Below, piece after piece: positions 1-6,462 of a stretch of DNA of 10,244 bases. The position numbers and the translations under genes were made by a program. The notes under the pieces are model-generated. The model did no database searches. It had not been told where the DNA came from and worked only from the letters and a program-made list of their open reading frames with translations. The DNA comes from Hyphochytrium catenoides (Eukaryota; Sar; Hyphochytriomycetes; Hyphochytriales; Hyphochytriaceae), in NCBI GenBank assembly GCA_900088475.1, contig FLMG01003890.1, positions 1 through 10,244 of the forward strand, in the 5' to 3' direction. Numbering within the stretch: the stretch's first letter is position 1; every line of letters begins with the position of its first letter.

Positions 1-172
1 CTAGTAAAAAAAATAGAATATATATAATCTATAATTTTATACTTATTGCTACTACTATCGCTAGTAACGGACTAATGCTAGAAGAAGAAGAAAGAGAAGA
101 AGAAGAGGAAGAAGAAGAGAAGAAAAGCTAAAAAGCCTTAGGCTCATCCATCATCTCAGCTCGAACCTGCTT
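1..172 (-). mobile_element. LINE 3'-end fragment, copy A (5'-truncated)
   Basis: Read on the minus strand, this begins near 170 with a short coding remnant (…RAEMMDEPKAF, then a stop). A TTC/TCT-rich 3' UTR follows, then the family end 'GTAGCGATAGTAGTAGCAATAA'-like sequence near 45-65. Copy B and the inverted copy D carry the same succession, so this is a dispersed repeat and not simple sequence alone. Only about the last dozen codons survive, which fits 5' truncation typical of LINE insertions. The AT-rich bases 1-45 may be the element's tail or flanking DNA. Confidence in membership of the repeat family is good; the exact ends are uncertain. Confidence 0.6.
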
Positions 173-204
173 TTTTATGGTTTACGGTTGATGTCATAAC
201 AATG

Positions 205-392
205 AAAAACTACTACTATCACTACTAACAGACTAATTCAAGAAGAAGAAGAAAGTGAAGAAGAAGAAGAGGAAGAAGAAGAGAAGAAAAGCTAAGAAGC
301 CTTAGGCTCTTCCATCATCTCAACTCGACCTGCTCCCTGCTCATTCATCATCAGAAAAAGAAGAATCATAGTTGAATTCCTCAGTAATGATG
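205..392 (-). mobile_element. LINE 3'-end fragment, copy B (5'-truncated)
   Basis: On the minus strand the fragment enters at about 392 with codons for IITEEFNYDSSFSDDE. An in-frame TGA follows; a one-base shift then restores EQGAGRVEMMEEPKAS and a TAG near 295. The GAA-rich stretch 240-292 (TTC-rich on the minus strand) is the 3' UTR, ending with ATTAGTCTGTTAGTAGTG near 212-230. It matches copy D (1227-1400) closely in the opposite orientation, and copy A in the same orientation just downstream. The frameshift in the tail shows it is not a functional coding end. Confidence 0.65.
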
Positions 393-744
393 ATTTTGTG
401 TGTGATGATTATAAAGAAGTACTCCGTACAGCTCTCCGTACTACTTTTACTGACCACTCTTAGAAGGCTCTTACTACTACTAGAAAGCATTAGAGAGTGC
501 TACTACAAATCTCTATGCTACCCTGCTAGTAATACCCCTACCACCTCTTAAGGCCTATACTAAAATCTCTGGACCGCGGCTCCACCACCACCTCTCCTCC
601 GTCGTCGGATCTGCTGCTGCAGTTGTTGCTGTTGCTGTAGAACATCATCCTCGCGAATTGCCCGTGGCAAAAAAGGAAGGCGACTGCGCACCATCTGTGC
701 ATTACAGCGCTGGATATGTTTTGATATCTTCACTCATAAGCTTA
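393..744. other. Inter-element spacer, no supported gene
   Basis: This stretch lies between LINE fragments B and C. It contains trinucleotide-type runs (CTACTACTA near 470-480, CCACCACC near 582, CTGCTGCAGTTGTTGCTG near 611-635) and a close direct repeat of CTCCGTAC near 422-443. The only reading frame of note is a 44-codon minus-strand one listed separately. I see no RNA gene or promoter signature. Confidence 0.5.
560..694 (-). CDS. Tiny Q/R/G-rich reading frame, doubtful
   Basis: An ATG at 694 opens a 44-codon frame ending in TAG at 560. It has a basic N-terminus (MVRSRLPFLPRAIRE), then a glutamine run (five Q, L, three Q), five arginines and four glycines. The frame stays open upstream of the ATG to about 745, adding a stretch that includes SKHIQRCNAQ. 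That stretch loosely resembles the second half of a zinc finger (H-x3-C), as found at the N-terminus of some LINE proteins. Because it sits directly 3' of LINE fragment C, it could be a piece of another element copy, or chance coding in a trinucleotide-rich stretch. No function is assigned. Confidence 0.15.
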   Translation of the reverse strand: MVRSRLPFLPRAIREDDVLQQQQQLQQQIRRRRRGGGGAAVQRF

Positions 745-1022
745 CTAATGTCTACTAAGAAGAAATAAAAGATGAAGAAAGAAGAAGGAGAAGAAGACAA
801 AGAAGAGAAGAAGAAGAGGAAGAAGAAAAGAAAGCAGGAAGGCTATGACGCCTTGGTCTCTTCCTCCTCAACCTGATCTCCTCCACACTCATCATCAATG
901 AAGGAAGAATCATAATTGATCTCTTCAGTAATAATAAGGGGAGAAGGAGAAGGAGGAGGATGTGAAACATCAACCATAATGTCATCCTCAGCAACTTCAA
1001 ACGCCGCGAGGCAAGCAAGAGA
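745..1022 (-). mobile_element. LINE 3'-end fragment, copy C, tail frame still open
   Basis: On the minus strand, one uninterrupted frame runs from about 1020 to a TAG at 843-845. It begins LACLAAFEVAEDD, continues through a proline/serine run, then IITEEINYDSSFIDDE, and ends EETKAS. It aligns with the last 60 or so residues of copies E and F. The 3' UTR (755-842) is GAA-rich as read on the plus strand. The 5' end is cut near 1022, next to AT-rich DNA. It is the cleanest version of the acidic tail in the window, but only the C-terminus is present, so it has no coding capacity for transposition. Confidence 0.65.
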
Positions 1023-1119
1023 AGGGTTTTATTATGATAAATAAATATACATATTCTGGTATTATTATATCTATCTTTCTACGCTTTCTTTTTCTCCTTT
1101 CTACAAAGGAACAAAAAAG

Positions 1120-1425
1120 TTGAGCTCGACGGTGTTGACATGATGGTTGCTGGCGATGACATGGTTGCTGGTGATGAGATGGTTGCTGATGGTTCACCTC
1201 TTCCTCCCTCCTCCTTCTTCTCCGCTCATCATTACTGAGGACATCAACTATGATTCTTCTTTTACTGGTGATGAGCAGGGAGCAGGTTCGATGTGGGATG
1301 CTGGAAGAGCCTAAGGCTTCTTAGTTTTTCTTTCCTTCTTCTTCCTCTTCTTCTTCTCTTTCTTCTTCTTCTAGAATTAGTCTGTTAGTAGCGATAGTAG
1401 TAGCAATAAACATAAGAAATAAAAC
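1120..1425 (+). mobile_element. LINE 3'-end fragment, copy D, inverted relative to A-C
   Basis: This copy runs on the plus strand, head-to-head with copy C. After an expanded acidic stretch (see the 18-bp repeat at 1143-1193) it reads PSSPLIITEDINYDSSFTGDEQGAGS in one frame. A one-base offset is then needed to reach EEPKAS and the TAG at 1322-1324. The TTC/TCT-rich 3' UTR (1325-1374) leads into AGAATTAGTCTGTTAGTAGC and ends in GCAATAAACATAAGAAATAAAA, which carries AATAAA signals followed by an A-rich run. This is the best-preserved 3' terminus of the family here. From 1227 on it is close to the reverse complement of copy B. Confidence 0.65.
1143..1193 (+). repeat. 18-bp tandem repeat, about 2.8 units, in LINE copy D
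   Basis: ATGGTTGCTGGCGATGAC at 1143-1160, ATGGTTGCTGGTGATGAG at 1161-1178, and a partial third unit ATGGTTGCTGATGGT at 1179-1193. In the element's frame these encode MVAGDD, MVAGDE and MVADG. Copies C and E have only one equivalent stretch here, so this is a local expansion in copy D. Confidence 0.85.
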
Positions 1426-1505
1426 CCAGAAAAAAAAGGAGGAGAATAAAAAAGGAAGAAAAGCATAATTTTTAAGAGCTACAAAGTCCTCGTCTCTTCA
1501 TCAAA

Positions 1506-1542
1506 TCTCTCTCTCTCTCTCTCTCTCTTTTTCTCTCTCTCC
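1506..1542. repeat. CT microsatellite
   Basis: A run of CT dinucleotides (1506-1529) passes through TTTTT into a further CT run ending near 1542. It lies about 60 bp before the recognisable start of LINE copy G. No coding is inferred. Confidence 0.9.
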
Positions 1543-1599
1543 GTTATGAGCCATGATCATCCGCAGAAAAGGAAGAAAGAATCAGTTGTTGTCGACAAA

Positions 1600-2400
1600 C
1601 AAAGTAGTCTCTCGTGAACCTCCTCGTCGGCACCTCCTTTCTGGTGTCGGTTCGTGGCTTCTCATCCTTTATTACTTTCTCCAATGAGCAGTACACGACG
1701 GCCTGTGATGCGTCCATCACGCGGAAATGCTGCGATCCACAACATCCGTTCCCTATGCAGCTGACCATGCCGGCGAGCAAGGTCCTCTGTCTGTGAAGGC
1801 GAAGAAGGAAGTTAGTTGAAGAAGAAGTACGAGGGTCTTCCCCGTCCAGCCGTAGTAGGGCTGCAGTAGTTTGGTCCGCCGCCGGTTCGGGACTCGTGGG
1901 GAAGAGCCATGTCTTGTGTCCTTGACTGTTGTGTGCAACAACTGATGAATGCCCTTGCATGTGTTGTCCTTCTCGGCAACATGGTCGCTGGTCTCGGTTG
2001 TTGTCCGCCAAGGTGTTAACTCTGGTGGATAGTAGTAGACTCCCCTTCGCCATTCATGATGATGAGAAGAATGCGCTACAGAAGCTTATTGCGCTTCAGA
2101 TGTTGGACCCTGGGCTTGCTTGCCAGATCGAACATGATGATGTTGATGATCTCGGCGGCGTCTTGACGACGTTCTTTGTCTCCTCCTCCTTCTCCTTTTG
2201 CTATCGCTAAGAAATTCAAATATGATTCTTCTTCCACTACTACTGATAACGATGATGGAGGAGAAGAGCGAGTTGGAGAAAGATCAGGGCTTTGTAGGTC
2301 TTGCTGTCTCTTCTTCTTCTCCCTCCTCCTCTTTTTATCAGGCGTAGTATCCTTCTTATAGCAGTGGACAAAGAAGCAGGCAGGAGTTCGATAAAGCAAA
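1600..2400 (+). mobile_element. LINE 3'-half relic, copy G (C-terminal region of retrotransposon protein)
   Basis: Plus-strand pieces line up with copies E and F in order but in shifting frames. VSVRGF…TACDASIT (about 1640-1722) corresponds to the PD-(D/E)XK-like stretch. A segment near 1831-1950 (EGLPRPAVVGLQ, then RDSWGRAMSCVLDC) corresponds to 'AVGL…PLVWESFGGAMP'. HGRWSRLLSAKVLTL to LACQIEHDDVDDLGG (about 1980-2157) matches the segment before the tail. SPPPSPFAIAKKFKYDSSS (2176-2240) is the acidic tail. RAL followed by TAG at 2295-2297 matches the family stop after one more shift. Several frameshifts and at least one in-frame stop (after VGLQ) make it non-functional. The region before about 1600 does not align. 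Confidence 0.65.
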
Positions 2401-2439
2401 GAAACTCGTCAGCTCCTGTTTACTTTTCACTCTTTTATG

Positions 2440-3381
2440 TGCATTCGCTGGCCGTTTATCGAGAGATCAATTGGTAGGGATGATAGCGACTACAAAGCCT
2501 TATTTAACCTCATGAAAAAGGAAGTAGAAGAAAAGAAAGAAGGAGGGGAAGAAGAAGGGAAAGACGATGAAGAAGATGAAGTAGGAGAAGAGAAGAAGAG
2601 CTATAACGCCTTGGTCTCGACCTCCGCTCGATCTCCTCCATGCTCATCATCAGTACAAAAGGAAGAATCATAGCTGATCTCCTCAGTGATAATAACGGGA
2701 GAAGAAGAAGGAGGAGGTGAACCCCCGACCACTCTGTCGCTACCATCATCAACCTCGACCGCCGCAAGGGAAGAAGCAAGCGAACGGTCCAGCTGCTCAC
2801 AAGGAATACGCTTCAGAATCTGAAGCGCATTTTTTTTTGTCAACGAATCGCCATAGATTCTCGCGTGAAGGCGTAAAGCCATCGCCAAGCGAGACCGACC
2901 ATTGACCAAGATGCCGCGAAGCATCAAGAGCAGAGCGGTCACATTGAAGCTTCACTAGATGATGTCTTACACAATCAACGACGCCCGGCATAGCTCCCCC
3001 AAACGACGCCCAAACTAGCGGGACAAAGTGCAGCCCTACAGCCTTACAAGGAAGACCAACGACCTTGATGGCCCGCAAGGACTGCTGCATAAGGAAGGGA
3101 TCTAGATTGCTGCAGCGAGGCCGTGACGGACGCATCAAAGGCTGTATGCGGATACCCGGCGGAGAAGCCACGAACCACGACATCTCCCGGTTTTCAGATC
3201 TGACCCCGGGAGGAGGTGATGGGGTTTGTTGAAAAGCTTTAGGGCCAGAGTCCTGAGAAGCATGAAAGAGAAGATCCTGAACACGACGCTGACGCTGATG
3301 AGCGCCACTACCACGGCGACAGATGATACCGTGATCTCCAAAAACATCCAGAGGCGCTCTTCTTCTTCTTCTCCATTCACT
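2440..3381 (-). mobile_element. LINE 3'-half relic, copy E (finger, PD-(D/E)XK-like domain, acidic tail)
   Basis: The minus strand starts abruptly at about 3381 with LDVFGDHGIIC, then RRGSGAHQ and RRVQDLL. In non-LTR retrotransposon proteins an H-x3-C finger half followed by a similar segment lies downstream of the reverse transcriptase. GDVVVRGF…HTAFDASVTASL (from 3184, different frame) matches the 'AD-x(n)-DVTVTSPL' pattern of the PD-(D/E)XK-like, restriction-enzyme-type nuclease region. HFVPLVWASFGGAMPG (same frame as the finger) follows, then ALRLHARIYGDSL and the acidic tail IITEEISYDSSF, ending TKAL and TAG at 2601-2603. Compared with copy F, about 32 bp are missing just before 'AVGL'. 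The GA-rich 2500-2600 is the 3' UTR. Reverse transcriptase is absent (5' truncation). Confidence 0.7.
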
Positions 3382-3384
3382 TCT

Positions 3385-4515
3385 TCTTAGTTAGTTATAA
3401 TAGTAGAAGATATATGTATATAAGAAGAAGAAGGAGAAGAAAATGAAGAGGAGACGAGAGCGACAAAGCCCTCGACTTTTCGACAGGTTCTCCTGCTCCC
3501 TCACCATCAATGACAGGAAAGAAAGAAGATTCATAGTTGAACTCTTCCGCAATATTGATAGGAGACGGAGGAGGAGAAGAAGAAGAAGGCGTGGCACCGA
3601 GACCATCATCATCGCCGTGCTCACACATGCAAGCTAGAGCGGCGTCCAGCTGCTGAACAGAAATAAGCTTCAGAATCTGAATCGCATTCTCTCCATGGAT
3701 GTGCGACAGACATTCTGGCATTGAAAGTCAGAGTTTTTGCCAACCGAGACCAATGACCAAGAGGACGGGACGCCTCAAAAGCGGCACGAACACACTGAAG
3801 CTTGACCAGCTGTTGCACAGAGTCTAGGACATGCGGCATAGCAGCACCACCAAAAGACTCCCAGACGAGCGGCACAACTTATAGCCCCACAGCCTGACAG
3901 GGACGCTCATACTTCCTCCTCAACTTCGCTTTCTCAGACAAACGACCTTGATAGCCGGGGTGGACTGCTGCATAGGGAACGGTTCTGGATGGCAGCGAAT
4001 CCGTGACGGACACATCAACGGCCGAGTACTGATAGGAAGGTGACAATCCACGAACCAACCAATCTCCGGGCGTCCGATTGGAGCCCGGAAGAAGGTGGCG
4101 AGGTTCGCGGGAGGAGACTCTGAGACCAGAGTCCCGCAAGCATGAATGAGAAGGTCTTGTACACGGCGGTAACCTTGATGAGCGCCACCACCCCGACAAC
4201 AGACTGTGCTATGATCGCCAAAGACATCCATTGTTCAACGGGCACAGGACAGGCAAGAGGCTGGAGTGCGGACAAGAGCGAGAAACCTAGAAATCGCCCC
4301 AACAGCATCACCCGGAGCACCAACCGGAGACGGAACCTTCAACTGCAACCAGTGTATTTCCGAAGGAAAGCAGCCCCTGCGTGCGGGAGAGAAGCAGCCT
4401 GCACGCGAGCCTTCGAGCACAAGTCCAGGCCAGCATCATGCAGAAGACAGGAGAACATCGGAAGCCGTCATCCAAGCAAAGCGTCACAGGTAACATTTAC
4501 CTGGATTCTCCCAGC
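3385..4515 (-). mobile_element. LINE 3'-half relic, copy F (longest copy)
   Basis: The minus strand begins near 4515. KARVQAASLPHAGAAFL and VPSPVGAPGDAVGAISRFLA resemble the stretch between reverse transcriptase and finger in LINE proteins. CLSC-AR-stop-TMDVFGDHSTVC follows, a CCHC knuckle (C-x2-C…H-x3-C) interrupted by an in-frame TGA. GDWLVRGL…SAVDVSVTDSL (from 4064, shifted frame) is the PD-(D/E)XK-like stretch, then KYERPCQAVGL, a stop, and VVPLVWESFGGAAMP. After another shift come NAIQILKLISVQQLDAALAC and the acidic tail with INIAEEFNYESSF. The family TAG is replaced by TCG at 3461-3463, so the frame runs on into the TTC-rich 3' UTR. It lies in tandem with copy E, whose 5' end abuts its 3' end. 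Confidence 0.7.
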
Positions 4516-4740
4516 TTGAAAAACCCTTAATAAAAAAGTGAGTAGTTCTACTATTCGTCGTCAGAAAAAGGAGAAGAAGAAAGAGAAGAAGGAGAAGACG
4601 AGGAAGAGGAAGAAAGAAGAAGAAGAGACAACATCTTCCCTTATTATAATTATAGATGACCAGTTTTTTCTCCTTCCGACTCCTTGGTCTGCCTTTCTAT
4701 TGTCTAAGAAGGAGGAGCCGGAGTTCCTGCTATGATTCTA
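4516..4740. other. GA-rich stretch, no supported gene
   Basis: Between the 5' end of LINE copy F and the CT/TA microsatellite there is a purine-rich run (about 4560-4630, GAAGAAG/GAGGAAG) like the 3' UTRs of the LINE copies. No flanking coding tail such as NYDSSF was found. It may be the very end of another minus-strand element or independent simple sequence. The rest (4631-4740) shows no conserved signal I recognise. Confidence 0.4.
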
Positions 4741-4748
4741 CTGCAGAA

Positions 4749-4821
4749 AGGGCTCTCTCTTTCTCTCTCTCTCGCTCGCTATATATATATATATATATCA
4801 CTCTCTCTCTCTTCTCCAGCT
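4749..4821. repeat. Compound CT / TA microsatellite
   Basis: CT runs at about 4752-4779 lead into alternating TA at 4780-4798, then CT again to about 4821. The open frames through this interval are compositional artefacts. Confidence 0.9.
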
Positions 4822-4839
4822 GCCGGACGAACAGACATT

Positions 4840-5257
4840 GACCGCAAGAAGTGTACAATGGGAAGGAAGAGAGCCAGAGAAGGAGAGCGAACGTGAGTGT
4901 GTACGAGAGAGAGAAAGAAAGAGAAAGAGAGAGTCATGGGACCAGAGAGGGAGAGAAGAGAAGGGAAAAGAAGGGTGCAGAAAAAGCATCTAACAAGTAG
5001 ACGGAGAGAGAAAGACTGAATGGAGACGAAGACTGGGAAAGCTCGTCTAGTTCTTCTCCACTTCTTCAAAGCTGTGTTGGCATTTCGTGCTGGCCGTCTA
5101 GTTCTACCCTCTCGAGTTCTGTTGCCTGCTTCCCAGCAGTTCTCCTGATATCTTACTGGCATCACGAGTTTTTTTCTTGTTCTGTCATCCGTATTGCTTG
5201 CTTCCTCTTTCTTCTCTCTCTTTCTTCTTCTTTCTTTCTTTCTTCCCTCTCTGACCC
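4840..5257. other. GA-rich block switching to CT-rich block, no supported gene
   Basis: The plus strand is strongly purine-rich at about 4858-5060 (GAGAGAGAAAGAAAGAGAAA-type) and then pyrimidine-rich from about 5060. It contains CCCAGCAGTTCTCCTGATATC near 5137-5157, reminiscent of the CCCAG(C)AGATA motif in the leaders of the two downstream genes. A long minus-strand frame here is only repeated Arg/Glu/Ser codons. I see no gene. Confidence 0.5.
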
Positions 5258-5890
5258 GCCCGCCTTTCTCTGCCAAGATATGTTGGACAGGGACCCTAGT
5301 GCTTGATGCAATGCATTGACTCATCTTTCTCCGAAAAAAGTTCTTATCTCCTCCTCTTTCATCTTTTTTTCTACTCTCCCTCCTTGTTTCCTTGCTTCTC
5401 TTTCTCCACTCTCCATTCTCCCTCTCTCTCTCCCTCCTCTCTCTCTCTCTCTTCAAATCAGAACTCTCTCTTCTTTATCTATAGAAGACAGCAAGAGACT
5501 CTTCGGATCAGAGTCCTATCTTCTTTTTTATAGGAGTAGAAGATTAACGGCCCCGTTCTGGAGAAGAAAAACGGAAGAAGACTCTTTGCTCGGAGCAACC
5601 CTCCCGCCTTTCGCTGCCCAGATAACGTTTGATGCGCTTTATCGGTCATCTTTCTGCTAAGTTCTTGTTGTCTCTTCTTCATTCCCCTTTCCCTTCTACT
5701 TGCGTCCTCGCTTCTCTCTGTCTCTCTCCACTCTCCATTCTCTCTCTCTGTCTCTCTCTCTCCCCTCCTCTCTTCTCCTCTGTTCTCTCTCTTTTTTCTT
5801 TTCTAGAATATTGGATCCGCTCTGGAGGAAGACAGAAGAATATTCGGAAGGACTCTTCCCATTGAGGACAAAAGAGATGATGCCTTCTCG
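5258..5890 (+). repeat. Imperfect ~345-bp tandem duplication in CT-rich DNA
   Basis: Landmarks recur in the same order. CCCGCCTTTCTCTGCCAAGATA at 5259-5280 pairs with CCCGCCTTTCGCTGCCCAGATA at 5603-5624. Both are followed by a CATCTTTCT stretch with AAGTTCTT. CACTCTCCATTCTC at 5407-5420 pairs with 5729-5742. GAAGACAG…TTCGG at about 5483-5505 pairs with 5828-5847. Offsets of 344, 322 and 345 bp show one duplication with small indels in the CT runs. Parts resemble the leader of gene 1 (CCCAGATAA, TTGGATC), so these may be remnants of duplicated gene 5' ends. No coding region is supported. Confidence 0.55.
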
Positions 5891-6246
5891 CTGCCTCACC
5901 ACCATTCTCCGTTTGCTAACATGACCACCAGTGTGTAAAACTGTCGAGAGAGAGAGAGACAAAAGAGGAGAGATGGACAATGAGAGAGAAAAGCAGGCAG
6001 ACAGAATACGACGGTGTCCCACCTCAGGACTATAGATATTTCAGAGAAGCTCCGACTTTCTTCCTCTGTTTTCACTCTCTGCTGGACTGTCACCTTCCAT
6101 AGGTAGACTCCGGGGATGAGTTCGCAATCTCTTTTCTTTTCTATCTTCTATATTGAAGGGCTCTCTTCTCTCTCTCTCTCTCTTTCTTCGCCTCCTCTCT
6201 TTCTCACTCCTTGTCTCTCTTACTGACAATCTCTCTCGCTACCTAT
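5891..6246. other. GA-to-CT intergenic sequence upstream of gene 1
   Basis: A purine block (about 5940-6000) switches to pyrimidine-rich DNA with a long CT run at about 6164-6186. There is an open plus-strand frame from 6153, but it is low-complexity Leu/Ser and overlaps the gene 1 start out of frame, so it is not called. Confidence 0.5.
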
Positions 6247-6462
6247 TCCCAGATAAGCAGATAAGTCTACCTCCTACTCCCCATCATTGTTCTTTGTCTG
6301 CTGGACTTCACACCTCTCTTTGTCACAGAGAAGCCGCTGTCCTCCATGCGAAGCTTCTCGTCAATGGAGTGATCTCTGTCTTTGTCTCTCTCTCTGTTGG
6401 ATCAAAGAAAAGCGACTTGGCAGGCATCATCATCACGGTGAAGAAGGTGGAAGAGAAGAAGG
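6247..6462 (+). promoter_or_regulatory. Gene 1 leader, shared with gene 2 leader
   Basis: The leader starts near CCCAGATAAGCAGATAAG (6248) and passes through a pyrimidine tract (about 6372-6396). It then reaches TTGGATCAAAGAAAAGCGAC and a purine-rich stretch (AAGAAGGTGGAAGAGAAGAAGG) ending at the ATG. The same order occurs before gene 2 (about 9251-9487: CCCAGCAGATATCC, pyrimidines, TTTGGATCCAGAGAAAAGAG, GAAGAAGAAGAA, ATGG). In a trans-splicing organism the polypyrimidine tract followed by AG (for example TTGGCAG near 6418-6424) could be the acceptor. In others it would be an initiator and 5' UTR. The conservation is seen; the function is inferred. Confidence 0.4.

Noticed and set aside
61-300. 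GAAGAAGAAG arrays considered as a CRISPR or satellite array
   Set aside because: There is no alternation of a constant repeat with unique spacers. The arrays are the GA-rich 3' UTRs of LINE copies A and B.
1544-2053. 169-codon minus-strand open frame
   Set aside because: It lies antisense to LINE copy G, whose plus-strand pieces align with copies E and F in order, so this frame is incidental.
3621-3875. Considering LINE copies E-F as a functional host gene with the PLVWESFGGA motif
   Set aside because: In-frame stops and frameshifts break every copy, and the motif order matches the C-terminal part of non-LTR retrotransposon proteins.
4142-4519. 125-codon plus-strand open frame
   Set aside because: It is antisense to LINE copy F. 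The minus strand carries the recognisable finger and upstream motifs.
4779-5456. 225-codon minus-strand open frame
   Set aside because: It is almost entirely Arg/Glu/Lys/Ser codons from GA repeats and TA microsatellite translation. There is no domain, and overlapping open frames exist on the other strand.
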